Of a stretch of 64,000 nt of DNA, positions 1 to 8,586 are shown in pieces (position 1 is the first letter of the stretch; every line of letters starts with the position of its first letter). The stretch comes from Acidobacteriaceae bacterium KBS 146. GTDB taxonomy: Bacteria > Acidobacteriota > Terriglobia > Terriglobales > Acidobacteriaceae. Below the pieces are notes generated by a model. That model saw only the letters and a list, made by a program, of their open reading frames with translations. It was not told the origin of the DNA and made no database searches. The stretch spans positions 1 through 64,000 of the forward strand of contig JHVA01000001.1 in NCBI GenBank assembly GCA_000688615.1, given 5' to 3'. Both the position numbers and the translations under genes were made by a program.

Positions 1-467
1 AGAGCAAGGCAGTTAGCTGGCAGATGGAGCACTTGTTGCGTCCGGGTTGCTGTTGCTGGTGACCACGTCGCCCGTGGGAGTGGCGCATGGACTGAAGCTG
101 TTGCAGCTGATCGGGAGTGAGGAGGGAGGAGAGCTGATTTTTGGTGTCCTCATGGATCGCCTGGAACTGCTGACGACGCTGATCGCGGCTCAGGCTGGTA
201 TCGGAGCGGAGAGCCGCCATCTTCTGCTGCTGCGTGGCGAGAATGGGCTCGAGCTTCGCTGTCTGATCGTCGGTCAGATTGAGGCGTTTGCCGAGACGCT
301 GAGCAGCTTTATGAGCGTCGAAGTTGTGATGGCGTTGTCCGGCCTGATCGGCGGGGCTGCTGCTGCGTGGTGGCATCGTTTGTGGGCTGCTGAGTCGCCT
401 GCTGGCAGAAGGCCGCAGTGGCGGCGAGAGAGAGTGCCAGGGTTGAGCTAAGTAGGATGCGTTTCAT
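1..467 (-). pseudogene. Spy/CpxP-like LTxxQ periplasmic protein, partial, apparent frameshift
   Basis: The minus strand opens with an ATG at 467 followed by a clear signal peptide (MKRILLSSTLALSLAA) and a Gln-rich linker, but this frame stops after about 53 codons, near 309. Overlapping it in another frame, from about 365 to the window edge, is a sequence typical of the Spy/LTxxQ family: Arg/Lys/Gln-rich helices carrying both LTDDQ and LTPDQ motifs. Neither frame alone makes a sensible exported protein: one has the signal peptide without the domain, the other the domain without the signal. A single-base indel around 340-365 would join them. Family members are small all-helical periplasmic chaperone or metal-stress proteins. 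The 3' end lies outside the window, so it is unclear whether this is a sequencing error, programmed slippage or a true pseudogene. Confidence 0.6.
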
Positions 468-766
468 GATCGAGATCTACTCCTTGCAGTAGCGCTACGC
501 TACCGTGTGCTGCTGATGGAATAAACACGGATGCAAAGGAATGTTGTGGTGATTTATTTGTGGGATTTTGAAATAGCGCTCTATGAGGTTGAGGCAGACG
601 AATGGTGTGAAAATGCGGGGTTCCTGGGCTGCCTTGGAAGGACACGGTGGCGGGCTTCTCCGCTTCGCTGCCGCCGTATGACGGCAGCGAGGTCGGGCTG
701 ACACATTTAAAGTGCTGCGTGACGCTTTGATCTATCTGTGTTGCGTGAAATTTCTGCTGGCTGCAG
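468..766. other. Intergenic region upstream of the Spy-like gene
   Basis: About 300 bases between the 3' end of the TonB receptor gene and the Spy-like gene, both on the minus strand. Reading frames here lack ribosome binding sites and family resemblance. It should hold the promoter of the Spy-like gene. I see no convincing hairpin terminator or RNA gene. Confidence 0.5.
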
Positions 767-3700
767 TTAGAACAGGATTCGTGCTCCAAGCTGGATGCGG
801 CGGTTGGGGAAGTAGCTGCTGCTTCCGAGAATCTTTCCGAAGTTTGCATTGGAAAGCGTCCCGTTGGGCTGGCCGAGGTTGGTGAGGTTGAAGACGTTGC
901 TGACCTCGCTGCGGAACTGGAACTTGACCCGTTCGTGAATGGGGAAGTCGCGGAAGAGGGAGGCGTCTACGTTGCGGGTCCCAGGGCCGTCCAGCGCGTT
1001 GTAGCGGAAGGTCCCATCCTGACCGGCAGCGCCTGCACCCTTGCAGGTTCCAGCGGAGGGCGAGAAGACGCAGAAGGCGTTGGTGTCGAACCACTGATTC
1101 ATCATGGCCAGGCGCGAGTGGCCATTGTCGAGGACACGCGCGGATCTTCCGGTAGCGACGTTGGGACGGTCGTTGTTGTTTCCATCGGCGTTGGTGTCGC
1201 TGCCGGTGGTGATGTTGAAGGGGGATCCGCTCTGGAGCGTGATGATGGCGGAGACGGTCCATCCGTTGAGCGAGCCGCGAACGAGACGATTGGAGCCGGT
1301 GAAGTAGTTGGGCTTCCACACGACGGAGCTTACGAAGACGTGACGATAGTCGGAGTCGGCGCGCTGCCGGTCGAGTTGCGGAAAGTTGTAGTCTTCGAAG
1401 GCATTCGCGAGCGTATTGTTCGCCATGTAAGCGCTCCACATGGTCTTGGACCAGGTGTAGAAGCCCTGGAAGCTGATGTTTTTGGTCATGCGCTCATCGA
1501 GCGAGACCTGGAGGCCGTTGTAGTTGGAGCTCTGGCCTGACTCGACCACATAGACGGTCTTCAAGGTCGGATCGGCTGCGGAACCACCGGGCTGTAGCGG
1601 TCTTCGATTGTCGACGTTGGAAGTGGTATTGGCGGCGGGGTTGGCGGCGTTGTAGATGGGATAGTTGTGATCGAAGTACAGAGGCAGCTTACGGCTGAGC
1701 GAACCAACATAGCTGAGCGAGAGAGCGGTGGAACGACCGAACTGCTGCTGCACGCCGAAGTTGATTTGATAGCTATAGGGCCATTTGTAATTCGGGTCCA
1801 TCGCTACAAGTCCAGCGGGACGCGTAAAGCGAGGATTTTTAGGATCAAAGTTGTAAGGATAGGGCGAGACTCCGCCGGCAAATTCAGAGGTGTCGGTGGC
1901 GTAAGGATTTGCGAGCGAGACCACCTTGTTGTACTGCTGACGGATCGCGTAGGGCTGATTGTTGGAAGGATATTGCCACTCGTTGCCGCCGATGGTCCCG
2001 AAGAAGAGGCCTGCAGCGCCACGAAAGACGGTTTTGCCGTCGCCGAAGGCATCGAAGGCAAAGCCCGCGCGTGGAGAGACATGATTGTGCGGTGTGTAAG
2101 CGCCGCCCTCAGGAACGCCGGAATCGCCAGGGAAGAGAAGGCCTGTGGGCGCAGAGGGAACGACGACGGATTGCACTCCGGGACGGAAGTTTGATTGTCG
2201 GCGCAGGGAATCTGTAGGTGCGGTCTGAATGTCATAACGAAGGCCGAGGTTAGCGGTCAGGCGCGGTGTAAGCCGCCAGTCATCCTGAAGGAAGGCACCA
2301 AAGTTCCAGTAGTTGGCGTTAGCGTAGACGGTGGAGTCCTGATTCATGGTGTTGGGACGGCCGAGAAGGAAGTCGCTCAAGGAGATACCTGTACGTTGGC
2401 TCGAAGTGCTGGTGAAGCTGAAGACGCCGTAGTTATTCAGCAGGGTCTGCAGCATGTCCTTTTCAAGGGACAGCTCGGCGCCTGTGGCGATGGTGTGCTT
2501 GCCTTTGGTGGTGCTGATGACATCGCGAATCTGGTAGACGTTAGCTCCGGCGAGAGGTCCGGAGATCGACTGGCCAAGCGTGAACCAGTTGGCCACCGCA
2601 ATCTGAGGTAGCTGCGGGACACCCTGAATCTGGAAGGCCGATCCGAGATCACCGAGGCTGATCTGAGGTGTGTTGACGCGGCCTGCGATCTGGCGTGTGT
2701 AGCCAAGCCAGAACTGGTTGACGGTATTGGGGGTGAGAGTCCAGACATCGCTGAGATTGGCGTTCTGCTGACGCCAGTTAAAGTTCTGCGTGGACCATCC
2801 GACGATGGTTCCGCCGGGGTTTTGCTGACTGTTGCCGGAGGTGTTGAAGTAGCTTGCGGTGATGCGGTGCGAGTTGACGGGCTGATAGTCACCCTTGATG
2901 AGGAACTCGTCGGTGATGTATGCGAGCTTTAGAGGATCGGTGCGGGTGTTGACTGTATCGGTGGGACGACCGATGGGATTTGGGAGAGGGACGTAGGTGT
3001 TCAGGATGTTGAGAGCAACGGGGTCGAACTGACTTTTGGGAATGATGTTGCCTGCATAAGCGCCGCTACGGTCAGGTTTGCAGAGGACGAATTGCGTGGC
3101 GTTAACGACGCGGCATGCGGTTCGGCTTCCTGAGGTGGGAAGGTTTGCGCTGAAGTCGCCGTTGCGCTGCGCTGCAGTAGGAACGAGTGCGGTAAGCGTG
3201 CTGGTGGTGCTTTGGCGCAGCCCACCATAGCTGCCGAAGAAGAAGAGCTTGTCCTTCATTATAGGGCCGCCGAGGGTGGCTCCAAACTGGTTGCGATGGT
3301 AGGGTGTCAGGTTTTTGTCGATCCCGTTGTGCGTAGTTGCGATGAGCGCGGTGTTGCGGACGAACTCGAAGATGGAGCCGTGGAGCTGGTTGGTTCCGCT
3401 CTTGGTGAGGACGCTGACGAAGCCGGCGGAGGAGCGTCCGAATTCGGCAGAGAAGTTGCTCGTCTGGACCGTGAACTCGCGAACGGCGTCGGGGTTGGGA
3501 AGAATGTTGCCGGTGTTGCGAAGGCCGGTCATGTTGGTGCCGCCGTCGAGGTAGTAACTGATCTGGCCGACGGTGCCATCGGTGGATCCATTGATGAGGG
3601 TGTGCTGCTCCGGGAAGCCGGTGTTGTTGATGTTCTGCGTCAGCTGAACTCCCGGGGTGAGGGTGAGGAGCTGGTAGACATCGCGGCCGACAAGTGGAAG

Positions 3701-4135
3701 ATTATCGACCTCCCGGTTTTCGACGACGCGACCGAGGGTGGCGTTGCTGGCATTGATGAGCGGCACGTCACTGGTGACGTTGACGGTTTCTGAGACTTCG
3801 CCGACAGAGAGGATGGCATCGAGCGTGGCGGTGTTGAGCACCTGTAGGACGAATCCGGTGCGCTCAAATGCCTTGTATCCGTTGGCCGTCACCTTCATCC
3901 GGTAGGGGCCGACGGGAAGAAACTCGGCACGGAAGGCACCGTCGGCCTGCGTGGTGGTGGTCCGGGTGACGTTGGTCTCCGTCTGCGTGAGGGTGACGGT
4001 GGCATCGGGAATGGCTCCGCCGCTCGCGTCGGTGACAGTTCCAACCGCAGAGGTAGTGCTGAGCTGTGCGTGGATGGCGCTGGGAGCGATGCCAGCGAGC
4101 AACAGGAGTGAGAAGAGTGTCCTTTGAAGCTTCAT
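767..4135 (-). CDS. TonB-dependent receptor, Oar-like, with carboxypeptidase-regulatory domain
   Basis: Outer-membrane receptor of 1122 residues. It has a signal peptide (residues 1-23, ending AIHAQ), then a carboxypeptidase-regulatory-like beta-sandwich (about 27-115, GTVTDASGGAIPDATVTL). A plug domain follows (about 125-250) with the Acidobacteria-typical phrases LPLVGRDVYQLLTLTPGV, REFTVQTSNFSAEFGRS and SGTNQLHGSIFEF. The rest is a long 22-strand type beta-barrel ending in a terminal Phe (GARILF), the usual signal for the BAM machinery. The start ATG at 4135 fits the signal peptide. These receptors energise uptake of oligosaccharides or other large ligands through TonB; the substrate cannot be read from sequence. 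A LacI-type operator candidate lies 128 bases upstream, and the nearby LacI and four-carbon acid sugar genes suggest a sugar-acid or polysaccharide-derived ligand. No SusD partner is present. Confidence 0.9.
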   Translation of the reverse strand: MKLQRTLFSLLLLAGIAPSAIHAQLSTTSAVGTVTDASGGAIPDATVTLTQTETNVTRTTTTQADGAFRAEFLPVGPYRMKVTANGYKAFERTGFVLQVLNTATLDAILSVGEVSETVNVTSDVPLINASNATLGRVVENREVDNLPLVGRDVYQLLTLTPGVQLTQNINNTGFPEQHTLINGSTDGTVGQISYYLDGGTNMTGLRNTGNILPNPDAVREFTVQTSNFSAEFGRSSAGFVSVLTKSGTNQLHGSIFEFVRNTALIATTHNGIDKNLTPYHRNQFGATLGGPIMKDKLFFFGSYGGLRQSTTSTLTALVPTAAQRNGDFSANLPTSGSRTACRVVNATQFVLCKPDRSGAYAGNIIPKSQFDPVALNILNTYVPLPNPIGRPTDTVNTRTDPLKLAYITDEFLIKGDYQPVNSHRITASYFNTSGNSQQNPGGTIVGWSTQNFNWRQQNANLSDVWTLTPNTVNQFWLGYTRQIAGRVNTPQISLGDLGSAFQIQGVPQLPQIAVANWFTLGQSISGPLAGANVYQIRDVISTTKGKHTIATGAELSLEKDMLQTLLNNYGVFSFTSTSSQRTGISLSDFLLGRPNTMNQDSTVYANANYWNFGAFLQDDWRLTPRLTANLGLRYDIQTAPTDSLRRQSNFRPGVQSVVVPSAPTGLLFPGDSGVPEGGAYTPHNHVSPRAGFAFDAFGDGKTVFRGAAGLFFGTIGGNEWQYPSNNQPYAIRQQYNKVVSLANPYATDTSEFAGGVSPYPYNFDPKNPRFTRPAGLVAMDPNYKWPYSYQINFGVQQQFGRSTALSLSYVGSLSRKLPLYFDHNYPIYNAANPAANTTSNVDNRRPLQPGGSAADPTLKTVYVVESGQSSNYNGLQVSLDERMTKNISFQGFYTWSKTMWSAYMANNTLANAFEDYNFPQLDRQRADSDYRHVFVSSVVWKPNYFTGSNRLVRGSLNGWTVSAIITLQSGSPFNITTGSDTNADGNNNDRPNVATGRSARVLDNGHSRLAMMNQWFDTNAFCVFSPSAGTCKGAGAAGQDGTFRYNALDGPGTRNVDASLFRDFPIHERVKFQFRSEVSNVFNLTNLGQPNGTLSNANFGKILGSSSYFPNRRIQLGARILF

Positions 4136-4262
4136 ACCAGATCTCCAGGGTTCCCGTACCGTTTGCAGCGATTGATTCCGTTGGCGCTACGTCCCATCGG
4201 GCGGGAAGAGAGCTGGAAGGACTCCGTTAGGGCCGGGAATCGGTTTCAGACAGGAGTTAATG

Positions 4263-4276
4263 TGTTATCGTTACCA
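4263..4276. promoter_or_regulatory. Candidate LacI-family operator upstream of the TonB receptor
   Basis: TGTTATCGTTACCA is a 14-base imperfect palindrome (10 of 14 symmetric positions) with the central CG typical of LacI-family operators. It sits 128 bases upstream of the receptor start at 4135. A related sequence lies upstream of the lacI-like gene (4949-4962). Binding by that LacI protein is inferred. Confidence 0.45.
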
Positions 4277-4474
4277 CGTTGAGCACCCTACACCATCGCA
4301 GATAAAACTTTCAAGAAGATTCGTCACCGAATGACACGGAGAGGGGCTCGGCGGCTTATTTGGCGTAGAGAAGATTTTAGGGCGAGGCGCGAGCGAACTT
4401 CGCTCAATTCGTCATGGACGATCGTATGCGGAGGTGGAAAGGTAGTTACGATCTTAGTTCAGGATTCGAGAGAT

Positions 4475-4502
4475 CCAGTGCGCCAGTCCGCCGGCGCACT
4501 GG
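4475..4502. terminator. Perfect 10-bp hairpin after the small minus-strand gene
   Basis: CCAGTGCGCC (4475-4484) and GGCGCACTGG (4493-4502) form a perfect 10-bp stem with an 8-base loop, starting 30 bases past the stop of the 67-residue ORF. The only T-rich run (TTTTGATTT) lies on the plus-strand side, so it is not a canonical terminator for the minus-strand gene. It may act as an mRNA-stabilising stem or a weak bidirectional terminator. Confidence 0.45.
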
Positions 4503-4531
4503 TTTTGATTTCGCTAGACATTGCCCGGCGT

Positions 4532-4735
4532 TTATTTGCGCTGTTCGTTCCACTTGAGCTGGCCCCGATCTTCTTGCGTTGTTGTCTCGGGGCCATCTGG
4601 CGAGTCGGAAGGAGCGTATTCGGGTGGATCCTGGATTATCTTCCTAGCGGGAGGAAGATTGGCTTCGCTGTTGGCCGTGTTAACTCCACCACCGCCGAAG
4701 GGCGATAGTGTATCTGGTTTGTTTTTTTCAGTCAT
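4532..4735 (-). CDS. Small Gly/Pro-rich hypothetical protein (67 aa)
   Basis: An ORF starting ATG at 4735 with a GGAG ribosome binding site seven bases upstream. It encodes 67 residues, hydrophilic and Gly/Pro/Glu-rich (MTEKNKPDTLSPFGGGGVN at the start), with no signal peptide or membrane segment; it looks intrinsically disordered. The well-placed Shine-Dalgarno sequence and the hairpin after the stop support a real gene, but I recognise no family. A longer in-frame opening extends upstream to 4930 but has no good start context. It lies alone between two catabolic genes, and the sequence gives no hint of function. Confidence 0.45.
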   Translation of the reverse strand: MTEKNKPDTLSPFGGGGVNTANSEANLPPARKIIQDPPEYAPSDSPDGPETTTQEDRGQLKWNEQRK

Positions 4736-4948
4736 GACGGATCTCCATTGTTGCGTCATTGTTGGATTGGGCAACGGATGCGGGCGGGAGAAGGCGCTAG
4801 GACGGTAGTGATAGCCGGGTGGAGTTCCCCGGAATTTGGTCTCGATAGGTGCACGCAAACCATGCACAGCCGTACTGTACTCCATTCTCCACGCTGCGTC
4901 CGTGAAACTTCCTGGCAGATGGAGTACCACGCTGATTGTCCCGATTTA

Positions 4949-4962
4949 AGTTAGCGATATCA
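4949..4962. promoter_or_regulatory. Candidate LacI-type operator upstream of lacI-like gene
   Basis: AGTTAGCGATATCA shares the pattern nGTTAnCGnTAnCA with the site at 4263-4276. It lies 52 bases upstream of the likely lacI start at 5014, consistent with autoregulation. It was found by eye, so chance similarity cannot be excluded. Confidence 0.4.
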
Positions 4963-5013
4963 CAGAATCTGCCGAATGAGTATGATTGTCGACGAAGGTT
5001 CCAGAAGATTCTT

Positions 5014-6081
5014 ATGCCCCGACGGATTCCCGTTTCGACGACTCGACCGACGACGCTGGCTGATATTGCTCGCCAAGCCGGTGTTTCTGTGATGACCGCT
5101 TCGCGTGCCATCAATGGGAGCGGTTATGTCAGTGAGGACGCACGCAAGAGTGTGATGCACGCGGTCGAGAAGTTGAACTACCGTCCTAATCTGTCGGCGC
5201 GTCAGTTGAAGGTTCGCAGGCTGGACGCGATTGGAATTCTTCTTCCCGATATAGCGAACCCGTTTTCGAGCGAGTTGGTGAACGGGATGAAGCGAGTGCT
5301 GGATCCGGAGGGCTATACGGTCTTTATCGCAACGGGGAATCGTTCGACGCGACAGGAGGATGCCAGCCTGCAGTCGTTTCTGGATCATCGGGTGGATGGC
5401 TTGATTGTTGCGACCCGCGGAACGGCGATGGGAGACAAGGCGCTGCGGTCTGTGGTTCAGCAAGGCGTTCCTCTGGTCACGATTGGAAGGCCTATCCACT
5501 TTCGCGGCGTCGATTCCGTGACGGCGAATCATTATCAGGGTGCATTCGACGCGGTCACCCATCTGATCCGGATGGGGCACAAGCGCATCGGGTTTATTGG
5601 AATTGCGCCGGCACATGGGAAGCAGTTGCGACGATACCAGGGATATCTGAATGCATTGCGGGAGGCAGGAATTGAGCCTCGCGAGGAATATACCGTCGGC
5701 CCTACGGAAGGGCCAGCCTTTGCGACGCAAGAAGATGGCTACCACGGAATGCTGCAACTAGCGCAGCTCCATCGGCCTCCGACCGCAATCTTTGCGAGAA
5801 ACGACTTCACAGCCATTGGGGCGATGCATGCCGCTCATACTCTGGGCCTGAGTATCCCGGATGATGTTGCGATCGCGGGATTCGACAATATTCCGCTGGC
5901 TGCCTTCACGATGCCCCCACTGACGACGGTGGAGCAGCCGATTGCCCAGCAGGGGGAAGAGGCGGCGCGGTTTCTTCTGGAGCGGATTCGGGGAAGGTCG
6001 CAGGATCGCACTGCGACGATGGAGTGCCGTTTGATCGTGCGGCAGTCCACGGACTTGAGGCTGCGTAATTCTCATCGATAG
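5014..6081 (+). CDS. LacI-family transcriptional regulator
   Basis: A 355-residue repressor with the classic LacI layout. The N-terminal helix-turn-helix is TLADIARQAGVSVMTASRAI followed by NGSGYVSEDAR and the hinge YRPNLSARQL. The periplasmic-binding-protein-like sensor domain begins IGILLPDIANPFSSELV. ATG at 5014 is preferred because it places the HTH about 14 residues from the N-terminus, as in the family; an in-frame start at 4936 would add an unlikely 26-residue tail. The gene precedes the DUF1537 kinase and PdxA2 genes and follows a divergent TonB receptor, so it probably senses a four-carbon sugar acid or its precursor and controls those units. Candidate operators lie at 4263, 4949 and 6329. 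Confidence 0.92.
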   Translation: MPRRIPVSTTRPTTLADIARQAGVSVMTASRAINGSGYVSEDARKSVMHAVEKLNYRPNLSARQLKVRRLDAIGILLPDIANPFSSELVNGMKRVLDPEGYTVFIATGNRSTRQEDASLQSFLDHRVDGLIVATRGTAMGDKALRSVVQQGVPLVTIGRPIHFRGVDSVTANHYQGAFDAVTHLIRMGHKRIGFIGIAPAHGKQLRRYQGYLNALREAGIEPREEYTVGPTEGPAFATQEDGYHGMLQLAQLHRPPTAIFARNDFTAIGAMHAAHTLGLSIPDDVAIAGFDNIPLAAFTMPPLTTVEQPIAQQGEEAARFLLERIRGRSQDRTATMECRLIVRQSTDLRLRNSHR

Positions 6082-6449
6082 TCGTGGTTCCGGCTGAGCG
6101 ACTAGCTTGCCGAAACTGATTGTGCTTTGGTGAGTATCTGTGAGTGGGATGAAAGATGGGGAGTTCCCTTCGGCGGTGACCCGCCTGGGCTTCGGCCGAC
6201 AGATAACTCTTCCTTATAGGAATGGCAGGTTTTCGACTCTCAATAAGTTTCATATTTACCGATAGCTTTCAGCTTTACTTTTCATTTCAAATTCGATTCG
6301 ATATAGTTGCGCAGGCCGGAATCTATCTTGTTAGCGCACCAAATGGAGGGCCTCGCACGGGTCGATTTGGTTTTCCGGACGACAGATAATGGCTCACCGA
6401 ATTTCATGGCCCTTGATAAAAAACCGCTGACCGCGAGAATAGGGACGAG
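6082..6449. promoter_or_regulatory. Intergenic region with promoter of the kinase-dehydrogenase pair
   Basis: A 368-base gap between the LacI regulator and the kinase. It contains TGTTAGCGCACCA at 6329-6341, which resembles the operator candidates at 4263 and 4949 (GTTAnCG core) but is one base shorter. An AT-rich patch at about 6240-6300 could hold the core promoter. No ORF here has coding character. Confidence 0.35.
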
Positions 6450-7598
6450 ATGAAACGGACCCATGCATCCCGGCCAGGCGCACCTCGATTTCTCATCGTC
6501 GCCGATGATCTTACGGGGGCGTGCGATTCTGCCGTGGCCTTTGCCGGCCGGGGCATGCCGATCGAGGTGGGACTGGATCGCGGCATTGATGGACGAAGTG
6601 GCGGGATCTGCGCGATCAGCACGGAGAGCCGGGACATACCAGAGGACGAGGCGATCGAAAGAGTTCGCGGGGCGATGGTGCGGGCGGGGGAGGCGCAGGA
6701 GGCCTTTAAGAAGATCGACTCAGTCTTTCGAGGCAATTCGTTTGCAGAGATTCGCGCCGCTGTGGAGGCTTTCCCCAGTGCTCTGGCCATCATGAGTTCG
6801 GCGTATCCAGGAGTGGGTCGGATTGTGAAGGAGGGCCGGATGCATGTTGTGGACGGCCACCAGAATCGCAGCATCGATCTTCGCGAGGGGTTGAGTGGCG
6901 TGGGTATGAGCGAGGTGCGGGTGCTGCCTTGTGGAGATTCCGTAGTGGTTTTGTGCCAACGGATGCATAACGCGAAGGCCAACGGATGCAGGCTGGTGAT
7001 TTGCGATGCTGAGCGTGATGAAGATCTTCGAAGCGTGGTGGCGGCTGCGCGGAAGATGGATGAGAGGATCCTGTGGATCGGGTCTGGCGGGTTGGCGCAC
7101 GCACTGGCTTCGGAACTGCCGTTGAGCGAGGGTCGTGCGGAAGGTGCGGGCAGGAAGGATGGCCGCGTTGTGTTATTTATCGGGAGCGATCACGCCGCGA
7201 CCGTGAAGCAGATAGCTGCCGTGAAACGAAGCTGCGCAGCCGAAGAGATCGAGATGGAAGATGTTTCAGAGGTGCCGGAATCGCGAGTGGTGATACTGCG
7301 ATTGCGGCGCGGGGTTACAACAGAAGATCAGATACGCCGTGGGGTTGCGTTGCTGGTCCCTGGCGGAATTGGATGTTGCGTGCTGACCGGAGGAGATACG
7401 GCCATGGCAGTCTGCCGTGCTCTGGGAGTGCAGGCGTTGCGGTTGAGCGGCGAGTTTGCTCCGGGGTTGCCGCGGGGAGTTGCTGTGGGAGGCGTTCTTG
7501 ACGGCACTCCTGTGATTCTGAAGTCAGGCGGCTTTGGAAGAGAGGATGTTCTTTGCGAGGTCGCCGATCGTTTTACGAGCAGAAAGGAGTTCGCGTGA
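6450..7598 (+). CDS. Four-carbon acid sugar kinase family protein (DUF1537)
   Basis: A 382-residue protein of the four-carbon acid sugar kinase family, whose characterised members phosphorylate D-threonate, D- or L-erythronate or related acids at C4 using ATP. The N-terminal domain opens with VADDLTGACDSAVAFAGRG (about 17-35), the conserved substrate-binding DDxTGA loop. The C-terminal nucleotide-binding domain carries LTGGDTAMAVCRALG and a Gly-rich closing segment (KSGGFGRED). ATG at 6450 has AGGGACGAG directly upstream. Its stop overlaps the start of the PdxA2-type gene, so the two are translationally coupled. Together they should convert a four-carbon sugar acid to its 4-phosphate and then by oxidative decarboxylation to dihydroxyacetone phosphate. 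The exact stereoisomer cannot be read from sequence. Confidence 0.9.
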   Translation: MKRTHASRPGAPRFLIVADDLTGACDSAVAFAGRGMPIEVGLDRGIDGRSGGICAISTESRDIPEDEAIERVRGAMVRAGEAQEAFKKIDSVFRGNSFAEIRAAVEAFPSALAIMSSAYPGVGRIVKEGRMHVVDGHQNRSIDLREGLSGVGMSEVRVLPCGDSVVVLCQRMHNAKANGCRLVICDAERDEDLRSVVAAARKMDERILWIGSGGLAHALASELPLSEGRAEGAGRKDGRVVLFIGSDHAATVKQIAAVKRSCAAEEIEMEDVSEVPESRVVILRLRRGVTTEDQIRRGVALLVPGGIGCCVLTGGDTAMAVCRALGVQALRLSGEFAPGLPRGVAVGGVLDGTPVILKSGGFGREDVLCEVADRFTSRKEFA

Positions 7599-8575
7599 GA
7601 GCACGTTTGCCCAAGATAGCAGTGACGCTGGGAGATCCGGCTGGAGTGGGAGGCGAGGTGATCCTGAAGGCGCTGGCTGATCCGGAGATCACCGCCTCGG
7701 CGCAGTTGATCGTGATTGGAGACCGGATCGCGATTGAGGCGGCGGAGCGGAGCACGGGAGTGAAGTTCGATGGGTTGGGCGTGGAACTGCGCGAGTGTGG
7801 CGCGCTGGGTGACGATGAACCGATTATGTACGGCGCGCTGCGTGCCGATTATGGAAACGCGGCGGTGCGCTATGTCCACGACGCGACCCTGATGTGCCTG
7901 AGCCACGAGGTGGATGCGATGGTCACAGGTCCTCTTAATAAAGAGGCGGTGACTTTGAACGGGATGAAGTTTTCCGGGCACACAGAGTACATCGCGGAGC
8001 TGTGCGGGGTGAAGGGTTCGCGCATGTTGCTGGCCGGGACGAAGCTAAGCGTAATCCACGTCTCGACCCATGTCAGCCTCAGGCAGGCTTGCAACCTGGA
8101 TACTGTACGCATTATGGAGACGATTGAGTTAGGCAATGATGCGATGAAGCTGCTTGGAAAAGAGCGTCCGCGAATCGCTGTGTGCGGGCTGAACCCTCAC
8201 GCGGGAGAACACGGCCTTTTCGGTACAGAGGATGAGGAGTTCATCAAGCCTGCGGTGCAGGCGTGCAGGGCGCGCGGAATTGACTGCGAGGGACCGGTTG
8301 CGCCGGACACGATCTTCTTCAAGGCGGCGCGAGGTTCCCACGATCTGATTGTGGCGATGTACCACGATCAAGGGCATATTCCCATGAAGCTGCTGGATTT
8401 CGAGGCGACCGTAAATACTTCTCTCGGAATTCCGATTATCCGGACCTCGGTCGATCACGGTACCGCCTTCGACATTGCGGGGAAGAATCTGGCGAGCGAG
8501 GCCAATATGAAGGCTGCGATCCGGATGGCAGTCACGATGGCAAGGCATCGTCTTCTTCAGCCTACTGCGGCATAG
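7595..8575 (+). CDS. pdxA2: PdxA2-type 4-phospho-threonate/erythronate dehydrogenase
   Basis: A 326-residue protein of the PdxA family. Visible family motifs are TLGDPAGVGGE near the N-terminus, GPLNKEAVTLNGMKFSGHTE, a metal-binding His region (LNPHAGEHGLFGTEDEEFI) and YHDQGHIPMKLLDF near the C-terminus. GTG at 7595 is chosen because AAGGAG lies six bases upstream and the start overlaps the kinase stop (GTGA), the usual sign of translational coupling. PdxA in vitamin B6 synthesis and PdxA2 in sugar-acid catabolism are hard to tell apart by motif. Pairing with a DUF1537 kinase is the hallmark of the catabolic form, which oxidises D-threonate or D-erythronate 4-phosphate with NAD and yields DHAP and carbon dioxide. 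It acts in the cytoplasm. Confidence 0.88.
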   Translation: MRARLPKIAVTLGDPAGVGGEVILKALADPEITASAQLIVIGDRIAIEAAERSTGVKFDGLGVELRECGALGDDEPIMYGALRADYGNAAVRYVHDATLMCLSHEVDAMVTGPLNKEAVTLNGMKFSGHTEYIAELCGVKGSRMLLAGTKLSVIHVSTHVSLRQACNLDTVRIMETIELGNDAMKLLGKERPRIAVCGLNPHAGEHGLFGTEDEEFIKPAVQACRARGIDCEGPVAPDTIFFKAARGSHDLIVAMYHDQGHIPMKLLDFEATVNTSLGIPIIRTSVDHGTAFDIAGKNLASEANMKAAIRMAVTMARHRLLQPTAA

Positions 8576-8586
8576 CCATCAGACAG

